This document shows, in pieces, positions 22,177-35,313 of a stretch of 64,000 nucleotides of DNA (the first letter of the stretch is position 1; each line of letters begins with the position of its first letter). The notes beneath the pieces were generated by a model. It saw nothing but the letters and a program-made list of their open reading frames with translations. It was not told the DNA's origin and did no database searches. The position numbers and the translations under genes are program-made. The DNA comes from Plectrocnemia conspersa (taxonomy: Eukaryota; Arthropoda; Insecta; Trichoptera; Polycentropodidae): the NCBI GenBank assembly GCA_009617715.1, contig VTFK01000116.1, forward strand, positions 434,001 to 498,000. Direction: 5' to 3'.

Positions 22177-22869
22177 TAAAGGAAATCCAAAAAACGTGTA
22201 ATCTTGTGACAAAATATGTGACAAAAATATTTACTAATGAAATACTATTTTCATCATTTATATATTTAATTTACTATTAAATATAAATGCAAAGTATGGA
22301 ATGCGCAGCTCTAGTCAAATGTGCGGTTACAAGCACTGCCGACCTCGTAGGCGCACAAACGAGGTGACTGACCGAGATTTTTTAGTACGCGTCGCCGCCT
22401 CTATTTATTTTATTACTCTATGGGTATGACGGTTTGATTTATAAACTATACAGAAACAAAACCCCTAACTATCTGCTTCGTTAAATACGCTTATATCTGA
22501 AAAGTAGAAGCTATGTTGTTTTAACTGAATAATAAACACTTGATCCCGCGTAAAATTCTAGCTAAAATTTTTCAGGGAAGTTCCTCTATTTCTTGTAAAA
22601 GAACCATACCGCAAAAAATTAAAATACAGTTATTTTAACTAATTTTCTTAAACTTATCATGAATAAATTACAAAATCTTCCGATATCAACCGAAAATCAA
22701 CCGAATCAAAACAAAAGCAATTATTTTTACAAAACGTAGGCAAAGTACGCCACTACCTCTTCTAAATTAAAAAGACAATAGCGTAAAATGAAAAACAAGC
22801 GGTAAATACTTTGTCTTATACCTATACTTTAAGCTAAAATTTAATAATCATGTTTTGGAACGTCACTCT

Positions 22870-23470
22870 AAAAGGCTTGCTGCCATTGCGGCCCTTAGAA
22901 CGATATATAATATAATAGAAAAAGTACGCTAACTATAAAAAATCAAATAATTAGACACATTTTTACATTTGTCTGTCTGATGTGAAGCAACACCAGAAAT
23001 ACTATTTTTTTTCTTAAATACAAGTCATTAAAAAAATATATAATACACATTTTCATTCATTAGACCTTAAGCACCAACAATTTAAGAACAATGTCATTTT
23101 CATACCAGAAAATATTATAAAAAAATCTCGCAAAACCACACTAACGCACAAATCTTGTATATCAGTGACTACGATAAAAACAACCCTTAATTTAAATACA
23201 CACACAAAATTCCAAAGCATATTTTGCTTTAGAAGAGACAACATATTAATTATTCTATTTTCTCGATAAATTTACTCAAATTATCACATAATTTTTTTTT
23301 TTCATAGTTTTTGAATTTTTCTTTTTCTTTCGCCTAAATTGTGAAAGGATTTTTAATCAATTATTTTATATTCTATTTTTTATCAAATTGTTGCTAATGA
23401 CTAATTGTAAATATAAAAATGGTTATAAACCAGTAACATGTATATTAAATATTATTAATATGTCTCAAAA
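22870..23470 (+). repeat. Dispersed repeat, copy A (uninterrupted)
   Basis: Aligns in order with 33858-34203 plus 35688-35940. Shared blocks include TGC(T/C)GCCATTGCG, TATCAGTGACTAC(G/A)ATAAA and GATTGTAAA(C/T)AT...TTATAAACC. It is AT-rich and non-coding. Copy A shows the site without the TTAA element that interrupts copy B. Type unknown. Confidence 0.75.
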
Positions 23471-25564
23471 AATATTTATTTTATTAAAATTAAAATTAAA
23501 AAACAAAAAAAAGTCCAACTAGTACTATTTGTTACGCGGTTAATATTGAATAAAAATCAACATTTAATTTTGCAAATTAATTATGCTTCGTTTGGCAAAC
23601 TAGTATTTTTTTCGTTATTTTTTGCGATTAAGTGAATTTTGCAAATAAAACATTATTTTTTTTATATTAAATTATATTTTCGACATACTTATAAAATGCC
23701 ATCGTACGCAATATTTTTTATACATTTTTTGTAGTCAATATAATAACTAAAAATACGTTAAATGCTGTGAGATAATAACATTGAGTTCGGTAAATGATTT
23801 TTACTGTATCATAATAAAGAACAGAGGCTTTTTATAATTAGGTTTTAAAAATATTTAGTAATTGATTTCTTTTTTTCGAGACTGTGTTAAAAAGTTTTAA
23901 CTCACTTAAATATATTAAACATATATATATGAATTTCATCTGTTTAAATAAATTAAACTAGCACAATATAGGTACAAGTTATATAAGTTGCTGACTATTG
24001 ATCTACAATATAAGATCTGGGTTTAAATCTCTTATGAAATTGAATATTTTTTAATTTCTTTTATTTTCGGGAGTTTGGAATTAGTGATTATTTTATAATT
24101 TTAATTTAGATCGATCATTACAGATTAGGTCAATCTAGATTTTTTTCTCATGAATAAATATCATATTGAATTATTAAAATCGAGCTAAGTTCTACAATAT
24201 ATATAAGGTATCAAACGTTATTTAATAATGAGCTAAAAAAATAATATGCTTCCAGAAAAATTTGTTTTGAAATTCGTGTCTGAAAATCCTTTTAAAATAC
24301 ATATAGACTTTGTATAGTAGTGATTTATTTAATTAAATAAAATAATCTATACAAAAATAATTCAGATTTAGAGGTAATCTTTTGACTCTTTAATGAAGCT
24401 TCAATATATAATAAATTATTTGTTTTTGTTTCTAATCTTTATTATTTACTTCTCTGCAAATGTAATCATCAGCGATTATATTGAATATACACATACTACG
24501 TCTAATTATTGCACTCTCAATTAATTAAATTGATATAGCATTCAGCCAATATGCGAGCGATTCGAGATCAAAGTAAAATCTTGAAATTTTCCCAGTACTC
24601 GATTCCAAACTATTCTACCGAACAACCTCATAATATTGCACAAAGACACTAAGTGGTTTGAACATGCCAATTCAATTAAACATCTTTGCAATCACGAGCG
24701 AAGATAGCGTCTCCATTCGTACTCTTAAAGTTAATATTGTTGAATGAATTTCAATAACAAAACCGATAATGCACGATAATTCGTCCATGAATATATTATA
24801 TGATACGTATATATATGTGTGTTTTATGCTTATAAATTATAATTACTTAACGTGCGTCATTATGGAATTTGATGTATAACTCCATAACGAAGTTACAGTG
24901 CATACGTTAAATTGGCAATTAACCCATTAACGCGTTTTCGGGTCATTAACGCCGAAGGAAGTCGTAATCGTAATAATAAAACGATACTCTTTGAAGCTTA
25001 TGATAAAATAACTAAAAATATATTTCGCAGCTTAGCACGTGTCTCGTAAAATATTATACGATGTACATATGTATACATATTGCATATTTTGACTAAGAAA
25101 CATATATATTTAATTTATATATTTTGAGTTTCTAATATTTTGCATAAATTTATATAATATAAATTTGCAAAAAAATTGCTTACAAAAAGTTCTATACAAA
25201 ATTATTAGTATATAAAAATACTGATTTATTTAGTATTTTTAAACTTTTTGCTCAGACAATATACTCAAAGTATTTTTTTTCAAAATCGGATAATTGCTAT
25301 CAAAGAAAAAAATGTTATCTGGTGTTTATTAAGAAATAATAATATTAAAACAGATAATTTAGTAGTATTTACTAAAATACATAGATAGCTGCGAATTTAT
25401 TTATTATTTTATGTTTATTTTTAACTTCATTTAGAAGTCTTGCATGAGTAAGAATAAATGTCACACTTTTTTCATTATGATTCTAGACATCTAGTCAACT
25501 CATTTTATTAGGCATTAATTCCGCATTCAACGAATTCACTAAGACTATAAATTAAAAAAAAACA
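23471..25564. other. Intron without genes
   Basis: About 2.1 kb, mostly AT-rich, with somewhat mixed sequence at 24540-25080. No coding remnant or RNA gene recognised. Confidence 0.5.
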
Positions 25565-25769
25565 TTACGGTCCGTTCACGCATTTTTGCGTGATAGCAAA
25601 ACTTTGCGTACGTTCATTAAAAATAATGTATCTTAAATTTGTCAAAAAATATTGTAAAAACGTAACATTGATTAAAGTTTTTATCGAGAGATTGCAATAT
25701 ATACATTAATAGTTATTTCAGAAGCTTGAAAAAATTGTCCAAAAATTCCACAAAAATAGCGGACCGTAA
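25565..25769. mobile_element. Small MITE with TTACGGTCCG ends
   Basis: Perfect 10-bp terminal inverted repeats, TTACGGTCCG at 25565-25574 and CGGACCGTAA at 25760-25769, about 205 bp apart, with non-coding AT-rich sequence between. Superfamily and duplication not established. Confidence 0.55.
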
Positions 25770-27175
25770 CCCAAAACAATATGTTGGACTGATGCTTTCC
25801 TTACTTATACATATCATGAACTATGCTTTGACAACATTACATAAATTTCTTCCAGGATATAAATTTCAACCTTGAGCCATCTTTCCTTTTTTTAAATGTT
25901 TTCATATTCATTTTCTTACTTCGTTTAACAGCCACGACGTATGTAGTTTTATTCTCACGTTCCGCGCGCACCATTTGTTTAGGAAATGTTTGAAACCACA
26001 TTTCGCATTTACCATCTTTCACTGTAGATTTGTCACATTTTTACGGCTACTTTTATGTGACACGGTTGCGTTTTTACGGATTTTTATGTATCGCCTACGC
26101 GAGTTTACGGGAATTCACATCCCGTATAAATACTACGTTACGTGAAAACGTACTATATATTACATTATAAGCCAAAGTCGCTCTTTACTTATTACGAACT
26201 TCAATGTATCAACACTCGTAAATTTTTGTGCTGACCTAGCTGTCAGCTTTATTTTTTATATCTTGAATTGCCAACAATGTTTAAGTCACGTACAATTTAT
26301 CTGAGTCTCTTCAGCTCCAGGTATCTTTAAAAATTAGAACCAGGAATAACGTGAAGAGAGAAGCGGCTGTTTTTTTGAGCTTTTTAGTCTCTCTCGATTG
26401 TCGGCGAAGCTCCACTTGGTGTAAATATGGTTTGAATCTCCTTTGTTTCAAGTCCGTTCCAAATAAAAGTAAAGTATGTACGCTATGTATGAGCTAATTT
26501 TAGCTGTGATTTCTTGTTAACCGGTGGGTCAAATTGAATTTGTACAATTTTGTCTGCTCCCTTATTAGAATATGTGCATTACTGTTTGAATTGTTAAAAA
26601 TTTGGCAACCTTGCACTTGCTATTTTTCATTCAAGCAGTTTTTTAGTGTTATACATTACATACCCTCAACAATAATACTCATCTGTTCTATCATAAAGAA
26701 ATAACAGATTCTTCTTTCATACAAAATAGCCTATAATAATTAGATGTACGAGCCCTAGTAATTTTTTAAATGTTTATGCTAATGCTACTATATAATATAG
26801 TATTTTTTTGCTTATTTTACTATTTTTGAAGAATTAATGTACAGAGAATATTACAAAATATATTTATATTTAATGAATAATAATTTTTTTGTATGAATAT
26901 CTAAATAATTTCTCATTAACGCACCTGAGTTCCTGTATAAATGTTTATGCTTTCATGAATGTACGTTATGCTGAATAACGCCAGTCTTCTAAAGGGTGTA
27001 AATATAAGCGGGCTTTGTTGGGGGCAGGCTCTCTGGTGGTCTAAACAGCCACGAAGGTAGCTGGCGCAGCTATAGATGCCAAATGTCGGTGGACAACGGT
27101 TTTTCATTCTTAGTATACAGGCAGAATTTTTTAGGGTGGAAAGAACGAGGTAGGAGCTCGTTCAAGTTCAGATGA

Positions 27176-27202
27176 TTTTCTTCCATCAGTGATGGAAGAA
27201 AA
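27176..27202. repeat. Perfect 12-bp hairpin
   Basis: TTTTCTTCCATC and its exact complement separated by AGT. No T-tract arrangement or gene context assigns a function. Confidence 0.7.
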
Positions 27203-27689
27203 AAACTTCATAAAAGTACTGAAAAATCAATAGAGCTTTATCGTGAGTCAGGAGATCGTAGAAAGGAGAAACATTTACAGATGGTGACAATATGAAAAAG
27301 TTGTTTTATAAATACATCTAAAAAATTTTTTTGGAATTTTAAAAACCAAGCAAAAATTCTTAAAAAAATTTGCTAAAGCTAAAGCATTGAAAGATTAAAT
27401 TCGGTAAATATCTTTAAATGTAACAAATCAGTCTCCTTCTCTTTAAATTGCTGTAAATTAGTCTTGCGACATAAAATACCCTTTATATCCACAATATATA
27501 CATCTGGGGGTCCTAAATAAGAACTTTTAGGATTATTGTTACTTGAAGAGAATGACATAGATAAATCTGTCATTAAATTCATGGATAAAATCACTTTATT
27601 TATTAACATTGGGTGAAGAAAAATTATCACGATCTAATAAAATAATATTAAATATATGTAGTACTAACGTTTTATTGTGTAATCCACTA

Positions 27690-28330
27690 AAAGCGCTTTA
27701 TGCACAGACATTTCCAGAAAAAAATGTAAAAGTTATGGAATTGGTAATTGAGATTACCAAGAAGATTATGATAGTTACGCTTTAAAAAGTTTTAAAGCGA
27801 AATAGATAGCGAATATTATGAACTACTCCTTAACAAAAAAGTGAGTTGGCTTTCAATAGATGAAGTTTCAAAGCGTTTTGATTTTCAGCTAAATAAAATA
27901 AATTAGAATATTCAAAATTGATAGAAGATCAGTGATTTCAAAAAATATATTTCATATTAGATATCACATCAGAACTAAATTTCCTAAATTATAAATTACA
28001 AGGAAAATAAAACATTACGTTCTAGATGCCCATAAAAATAATCTCATTCGAAAATAAATTTTTATTTTTCCCTTAAGATTTGGAGAAGAGATTATTGAAT
28101 CATTTCAAAGAATTGTATAAATATCATTTAAAAACAATGCCTACATTAGCACTGATTAATTTTGGACAACAATATTAAATATTAAGAAATCTTTCTTAAT
28201 TCTAGCATTTGTATTTAATGCGCTAATTGCAAAAGTCAACAAATTAAATTTTTCCCAAATTGATATTGACACGAGCATTTTTGAAATACAATTAGTGAAT
28301 TTAACAAGTAGAGTTATGGAGCTTTAAATT
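27690..28330 (+). pseudogene. Decayed hAT transposase, GTF2IRD2/FAM200-like
   Basis: Plus-strand frames with many stops contain DSEYYELLLNKKVSWLS and IDEVSKRFDFQLNKIN around 27800-27905. This is the counterpart of the L-L-x-x-E-V-R-W-L-S-x-G-x-V-L-x-R-x-F-E-L block in hAT proteins of the GTF2IRD2/ZBED branch. The upstream VMELVIEITKK stretch fits the segment that precedes it. Terminal repeats were not found, and the reading frame is destroyed throughout. Confidence 0.55.
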
Positions 28331-30382
28331 TGTTTTAAATTATGTTTTGGCAGTGATGATGAGTGCTTAACATCATGATAACCAGGGACTTGCAAGGTCT
28401 GGCGCGTAACTTCTAATTTAAAGAGCTATTTTTACGTTACTGGCATTTCTCTTATGTTATGAAATATATCGACTAATTTTTTGAAACGGCTAGATAATGA
28501 TCTATTGTCCAAATTTCTCTTTTTGTTATTCAAGTGGTCATTATTGTGACCACTAAATTGTGACAAATGGGTCCAGTGGTTAAAATCCCCTACACATCTA
28601 ACTTTATAATCTTTTTAATATATGTACATACATATGTATATAAAGATGATTGTAACAAAAAAAATACCTGGCGTTAAAAAATCTTATTGGTCTAAAAAAA
28701 CACTATTAATTTTGAAATATTATCATCGTCACCTTGAAATATTAGTTAAATAATAAATGTTTATAATATTTTATAAACTTAAATCAATTTTTTTTTTCAA
28801 TTCATATATAATAGATAAAAACAAGAATTGTGAAAAAATTATTATTTACAGCAAATAAAATATTATATTTTTACTATTCGCTGAAATATTTTTCTGCGTG
28901 TATCATATTACCCACATGATTGACAGCGTGTGAAAAAATATATATAAAATATATGGAATCAGACCAATTAAATAATCCAATCGCTTTAACGATTCACTTG
29001 CACAAACAACGAAAAAAGGGACCAACTGTCGCAATCCGCCCAACATGCCACTAACGAAAAATGTCGACAATTCACGGCGTCAACGTTTTTTGACAGCTGT
29101 CGCTGTCAAAATCGACGCAAAAAATATATACATGAGCTGGACCGTTTCAGCATGTAATTTTTCCAGGGAGCAAAAATACGAAAAGTTAATTTAAAATAGG
29201 ACGTACAAGTATATAATATAAATAATATATATAATCCTTTTCAATTAACAATTTAAATGAATAACTTGTGATGCTAATATCAATCGTTTTTTCTCGATAA
29301 ATTTTTCAATTAAAATGGAACACCACCGTAAGATTTATTTTACCAGTACAAAGTCACAAGGTACACGCTATAAACCAAAAATGATTGAAATGTCTGTCAC
29401 CTTGAGAAAAGATAACACGTACCCTCAAAATGACGGCAAATTGCTAAGAAAACTATTGCAATTGGCCGTCCCACCAAAAGTGGCCGGAAAAACAAAATCT
29501 ATAAAAATACTGGAACGCGGTCAACTAAGAATCACTTCCCTTTAGACACTTTCAAACACATCATCTGAGAACTTCCTAACTACTGACACCCACATTTGAA
29601 CTTTCATATCGGTGTTTAAGGCATCCGAATTTTAAAAACCATCTAATCTGTGCTTAAATGAAGAGGAAACCGATTTAACTATAGACAAACAAAGATCACA
29701 CAAGCCGCTTCTCTCTTCACATCCATTGCTCCAACTTCTTGCGCAACATGCTAAAAATTTAATCACCTTGTTTTATTTTTTATTTAATAAATAAACTCCT
29801 TAACGCGAAAACTGAATTCTAGCAGACCGCTTGGAAGACCGCGACTATGCAATATAATGTCTATCCAAAGTACCAAATACCAATTCAGAATGCACGTACA
29901 GTTCTGCAATATTAAATTTATTACAAAATCAAGTTGTGTTATTTAAGCATAAAACGGTCCTGTACACTTAGCGTACGTCACATGGCATAAAAATATATAA
30001 CGCCCTGTACGTGCCGCCCCTGCAAAATTAATAACGAATAATTAACAACTCTGTTTTTACGATTAACGCCATCACGCCCTGCATCGGCGATACTTTCGTT
30101 AGGTGCAGTCAAAAGTTTACTGCCGTCGATTATGAGCTTTTTTTATAGCGTCCGGTACATGTTTAGGTACAGCGGCGCCTCGTTACACAGACTGTTAAGC
30201 GTAAACCTTATTGTGATTTGTGCCGTTTTACGATGACATTAATCAAACATTTGCCATAGAAAAAATAATCAAATCGCATTAGATAATTTACGGCTAGATT
30301 GGTGATCCATAGTTAATCATCGATCGTGAAAGCTATATGATAACTACATATTGTAGTTATGATGAAGTTAAGCGGAAATAGT
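28331..30382. other. Intron, mixed, without genes
   Basis: AT-rich with CpG-richer low-repeat patches at 28970-29110 (including the palindromic TGACAGCTGTCGCTGTCA) and 29820-30250. The frame at 29315-29545 matches nothing I know. Confidence 0.4.
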
Positions 30383-30404
30383 TTAATAATAATAATAATA
30401 ATAA
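30383..30404 (+). repeat. (AAT)n microsatellite
   Basis: About seven tandem AAT units. Confidence 0.9.
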
Positions 30405-30707
30405 GTCAATCAAATTTACTTAGTGTATTACGTGCTTTACACACTTACAGAAAAACATTTAATTTAATATTATTTTAATATAGCTTTTTGCTTTTTAAAA
30501 TATTTATATAAAAACTTATAAATAAGAGTAATAAATAAAAATTTATGGCGAAAAGCAAAAGTTTGTGTTTTAAACCTATATTTTTTTAAATGATATTTTA
30601 CTATAAATTTGTTGTCAAGTGCAGACGAGTATATATTAACAATTTATTAGAATATTGGAAGGCTAGGAACGCTTTAGTTAAGACGGAAAGTGCAATTTTC
30701 CACTTAC

Positions 30708-30915
30708 CATGAACGTCTATGCATCCCAGCTGCTTTTTCATGTTGCTCGTGTTTATCTGGCACATGTAACATCCGCGATCGTTCTCCTTTAGCTGCCTTA
30801 TCCTCAGCTGCCACGTGTCAGCGCCGTCCTGAGCCACGCTGATCCTCGAATTATGAGTGACGACCCTAGTGTGTAGGGTCAGAATCGTCTGGTCCTCGGC
30901 TTTCATCCATCCAAC
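30708..30915 (-). CDS. DIP-gamma: DIP-gamma-like exon: second half of Ig1
   Basis: 208-nt minus-strand exon from a TTTTCAG acceptor to a GTAAGT donor, phase 0 in and phase 1 out. It encodes 69 residues starting VGWMKAEDQTILTL and continuing through VVTHNSRISV, WQLRIRQLKENDRGCYMCQI and QLGCIDVH. The invariant Ig Trp is in VGW and the F-strand Cys is in the D-R-G-x-Y-M-C motif. Two further cysteines, one in RGC and one in GCIDV, are not part of the canonical disulfide. The DIP signature NTSNMKKQ follows the F strand. Most DIPs have Trp or Tyr where this one has RGC and GC; the Cys version is what I recall for DIP-gamma. The final G joins TA of the next exon to make Val of V-P-P-D-I, the classic DIP Ig1/Ig2 linker. 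Confidence 0.92.
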
Positions 30916-32229
30916 CTGAAAACAGAGCAAAATACAATTAGACCATCGCTTCAAATAAGCTCCATGCTACGTTGATAACAAGCTTTCGTTTCGAAAATTT
31001 TCCATTTTGCCATTCGGTTACAATTCCATTTCCGGTTTAGAGTTGCATGTCGTGGCAGTGAGCCAACTAGATTGTGCTAAGTTCATTATCAAACGCTCGG
31101 GATTTTATAAATAAAATTCTATTACTGTTTTAAATATTTTAAAATATCAGTGCATATTTAAATTTTGGGTTTATTTAAAAGGTATGAGCCAATTGCTGCG
31201 GTATGCAACACGGCACAATACAGTAAAATTAACTTTTCATAGCACTTTTACTTGTTTTATATTTATTAATAAATTTTCTCTTGCTTATTTTGCCACAACA
31301 CAATTCAATTTTTAAATATTTTTTACATATGGTTTTACTCTAATAAAGTGCTTACAATTTATTATTTTAATAAAGTTCGGGAATGTAAAATGAAAATGAA
31401 AATTTTATAATTTAGAAACAATTTTATACAGAAAATACTTTGGGGTAAAAAATTTTAGAAAAATTTTTAGAGCAATTTTAAATATAAGAATTTGTTTTTT
31501 TTTATTTAAAATATAAATTTTATTTCATTTTTAAAAATTGTAATTGATAATAATTAAACAGGCAATAAACCATTTTTTGATTAATAATTGAAAGTTAATA
31601 ATTAATATGATATTTAGTGATTGAATTGATACATATAATTAGCAACATATTAATTGTTTTTTTAATATAGAAATACACTAGTGCAATTTATTAAAAGTAA
31701 ATTTATTAACAAGTTTCGTAGAAAATTAATAATAAACTCAACTTAAATAAATATTTTTCTCTATTTAAAACAAAAAAATATGAATTAATATTTATTATTA
31801 TTAAACAAAAAAAAAAATCGTTTACAAAAAAAAATACGAACGTCTTTCGTACATTACTTTGTGAGAAAAGAAAATGTACTGTTTATTATGAATCTGTATA
31901 AAAATTAAGAAAATTATATTTTTAAAAATGAGACCTACTATCTAGAATTTTCTTTTTAAAAATACAATAAATACAAATTAAATAATAAATCTAACAGTTT
32001 TAACATTTTAGTCAAAACCTCTAAATATAATTTTATATGTTATAAATTATAAAAATACAAATCTGTGAAAATTTATTTTTTATGAACTACTTTTTAGGAA
32101 CATAATAAATTATTTTGCACAGTGACAATCTTTCTCTAAGAACTTTTTATTTGTTTAATAGTTCTTTCTTAAATTTTTTCTAATGTAACGCTACTGAATA
32201 AGGTACAAACTCATCAAACAATTCTAATT

Positions 32230-32700
32230 CTGCCTATCCCTCGCTTCCGCTAGTTTTCGTAAGGAGCACAACTCAACGGTCCCTAATTAATTCGCTCTCG
32301 TTTCGCTCACTGAATTTATGATGGTTATGCGAAACACGTCTGCTATGCGTTCAACATATTCTATGTATGTATAATACACAATATGGTTAGGTTATGTACT
32401 GCTCTCAACTAAGTTTTGACACACATTGCTCACATTGGAGGGTGCAGAAGGTTCGTTTCGGGACGTTGTTTTGAATTTCAAATCGCGTGCATACAAATTG
32501 AATATATCAACGGGAATACAGTCATTCGGAAAAATGTATGCCCACAGAGTTTCCAACCCTCTTTCACCTATAAATATTTTCCTATGGGAAGGAGGCAGAA
32601 AAAGTTTTCCCCTTGCAGAATTTTTGCAGACGCTTTCGCGGAAAACGGGCGGAGAACGCGAAATGACTTGTTTGTTTGATTGCCTTTACGCGATGCCGTA
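32230..32700. other. CpG-richer island in Ig1 intron
   Basis: Low-repeat sequence with CpG-rich tracts, especially 32590-32700. Overlapping open frames in two phases are incidental. Candidate conserved non-coding element. Confidence 0.2.
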
Positions 32701-34303
32701 AATATTTCGATTTAATCTATTTTTTTATTGAATTGTTTTTTCACTAATACAAAAACGTATCAATACTAGCAAAAACATATTATTTATAAAAGTTTCAGGA
32801 AAACATACATGTTCTATTTATATACATCTATTCCCCTAAATTCATATATTTTTTATCAAAATAATATTAAATGGGAAAAAATTAATGTTTGTTTTTTAAT
32901 ATATAAATTGCAACACATACATTTTAAATTTAAAATACTGTTTATTAATAATATTATTGTTTTTATCTCCGTTACTTTATTTAATTACTTCTAAGAATAT
33001 TTAAGTAATAAAAAGAGAAATATCTTGAGCTTAAAACATAATAAGCAAATAATCCCCAAAAATACAAGCATAAGCAGGACTAAAAGTAAATCTCTTCAAA
33101 AACAACCCAACGACTCAATCAACTAAAATGCTTCAATATTTAATTTTTCATTGTTTCTTACATTTATTAGTTATACATATTATGTATGTACATATTGAAT
33201 AATCCCGAAAGTAAGCAATCGCCTGCCATATTTATTGTGTCAACATAATTTCATTTCGCCTGGAGCGCTATTTCCTTTCAATTATATTATGTACGTCCTT
33301 CCAGCATCCAAACAAGACTTCGGTAGACCGAGTGTGTCAACACCACCCTACACCCTTGTATTGAGATAAGCTCTGGTGCACCAGGTGAGCGTGTGGTGTT
33401 CTTGATTTATTACAATACGGTAACACAATATATGGCACGGTCAGTCATAGGATGACGCGTTTAAATACTTTACAAAAATTAAGCATCTATAATTATATTC
33501 AATTTAATATGGAAACACGTTTATTTATATGTTTATTTAACAATTCCTTGAAATACTGTAGTTTTGGATTTTAAAAATGTTTGAGAGACACGATTGTGAC
33601 CTTTCCTGATGACCGTTAAATCCGACTCGCATAGGACTGTCGCCATCCAGCTCCCTAATATGCTTTCATTGCACATTGATCTATTCAGTTAACTACAAGG
33701 AGCTGGTCTGGTTTATATTATTTAATTTTAATATCATATGATTATTTTTGAGTTACATCAAAATCACGTTGATCATAAATTAAATTTATTAAATCAACGT
33801 ATTTTTAAGATTCTCTACTGTCTATAGTCTCCTTACTAAGATGAACAGAAACCCATCTTGCCGCCATTGCGACATTTAGACTGATATTTATTAAAAAAAA
33901 ATCGCACCAACTATAAAAAAATAAGTTTTAATCTGTTGTTGAGTACCACCAGTAATAATATTATTTTTTAAATTACAAGTCGTGCAAAACAAAGCAATGA
34001 AAAATTTATACTAATCTTTAAAAACTGCATATTAGCCTTAAATTAACAATAATTTAAGAACACGGTCATTTTCCGACCATTAAATACTATAAAAGTATCT
34101 TGAAAAATCAAATTAACCCATTAATTTGGTGTATCAGTGACTACAATAAAAACAACCTTAAATTAAAATACAACCACAAAATGCCAAGCACATATTGATT
34201 TAACCCTTTGAGTAGTAAGTTAATTTATACATATTTTTTAATTTATTAGTCAGTTAATTTGATGCATTTTTTTATAGCTATTTCTGTTCTTGTTATTTTA
34301 CTA

Positions 34304-35313
34304 TAGGCGGCTCTCGACTTTCGAACGTTCGACTTTCGCACAATTCGCTATTTCGCACATTTAAAAAAAAAAAATTTAATTTTTTTTTTTAAAAAAACGT
34401 TCTTATAGCGGTGAATCTTTTGCTTTAATCGAACGATCGTATGATACAAACAGGTATACGATAAGTTCAATTTTGAAAAATAAAAATTTAATTAAAGAAT
34501 ACGTTCAAAATCGTGGAAAATCAAAATATATTTTCACAATCTTTAATGATATATTTCCAAAAAAACACAGCAAAAAAAAACATGGATGAAATGGAAAATC
34601 TTTGTCATCGTAGATCGATGACCAACATCAAAAGATGTCCCTCTGAGTATTTCAATTATTCAAGCAAAAGCTCTTAGTTTGCACAAAGATTGGAAGGATA
34701 GATTAAAAAAATATTTTAACACGGTTTTTCAAGCAAGTAACGGTTGGTTTTACAATTTTAAAATGAGGTATTCTTTTTATAATATTAAATTTACTAGAGA
34801 ATCGACTGATGCGGATAAAGATGCTGCAAAAGAATTTATTTCCTAATTATCCAAAATTATTGAAGATGTAGAATATTCCTCTAGCCAAATATTTAATGTA
34901 GATGAGACAGGTTTATTTTGGAAAACACTTTAACAATGAAAAAGATTAATGAAGCTTTCACGCGCCTTGACAAATTTTTAAATATTATGGTAGATTGTGA
35001 TCCTAATAGAGAACGCATATCTCAAGTGCGTGGGGCGATCAATAAAAACATAGCATGTTATAAAATACTATATGAAGAAAAGAAAAATAATGGTGGAAAA
35101 CAGTTAACTTTTGATAACTTTTCAAAGGAAACACCCGCAAACCCGACTTAAACGTGTCTCTTAAACGCCTCTATAACATATTATATTTACTTGATAAGTA
35201 AATATTTAAAATACACACAATTTCAATTTTTTTTACTTCCCTCGACTTTCGTACATTCAACATTCGCACACATTTTCAGGAACCAATTATGTGCGAAAGT
35301 CGAGGGCCATCTG
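34304..35313 (+). mobile_element. Tigger (pogo) transposon remnant
   Basis: Ends TAGGCGGCTCTCGACTTTCG and CGAAAGTCGAGGGCCATCTG form inverted repeats of the Tigger CAGGNGG-x-CTCGACTT type. A TA dinucleotide flanks both sides (34302-34303, 35314-35315). It encodes a shortened transposase on the plus strand. Confidence 0.9.
34570..35151 (+). pseudogene. Tigger transposase, internally deleted and broken
   Basis: Plus-strand reading gives a CENP-B/HTH-like part (ASNGWFYNFKMRY at about 34735), an acidic stretch DADKDAAKEF, and the first catalytic block QIFNVDETGLFWKT near 34900, where D is the first acidic residue of the DDE triad. The sequence then jumps to a C-terminal segment (34918-35151) with INEAFTRLDKFLN. 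The remainder of the DDE core is missing. In-frame stops occur upstream (for example after KEFIS). It cannot make an active transposase. Confidence 0.85.

Noticed and set aside
25837..26022. 61-codon minus-strand frame, very basic
   Set aside because: Short, no homologous block recognised, adjacent to a MITE but outside its ends.
27379..27630. 83-codon minus-strand frame
   Set aside because: No recognisable motif; the neighbouring hAT remnant is on the other strand and separate.
29315..29545. 76-codon plus-strand frame, basic
   Set aside because: Starts in AT-rich sequence, no known family and no supporting context.
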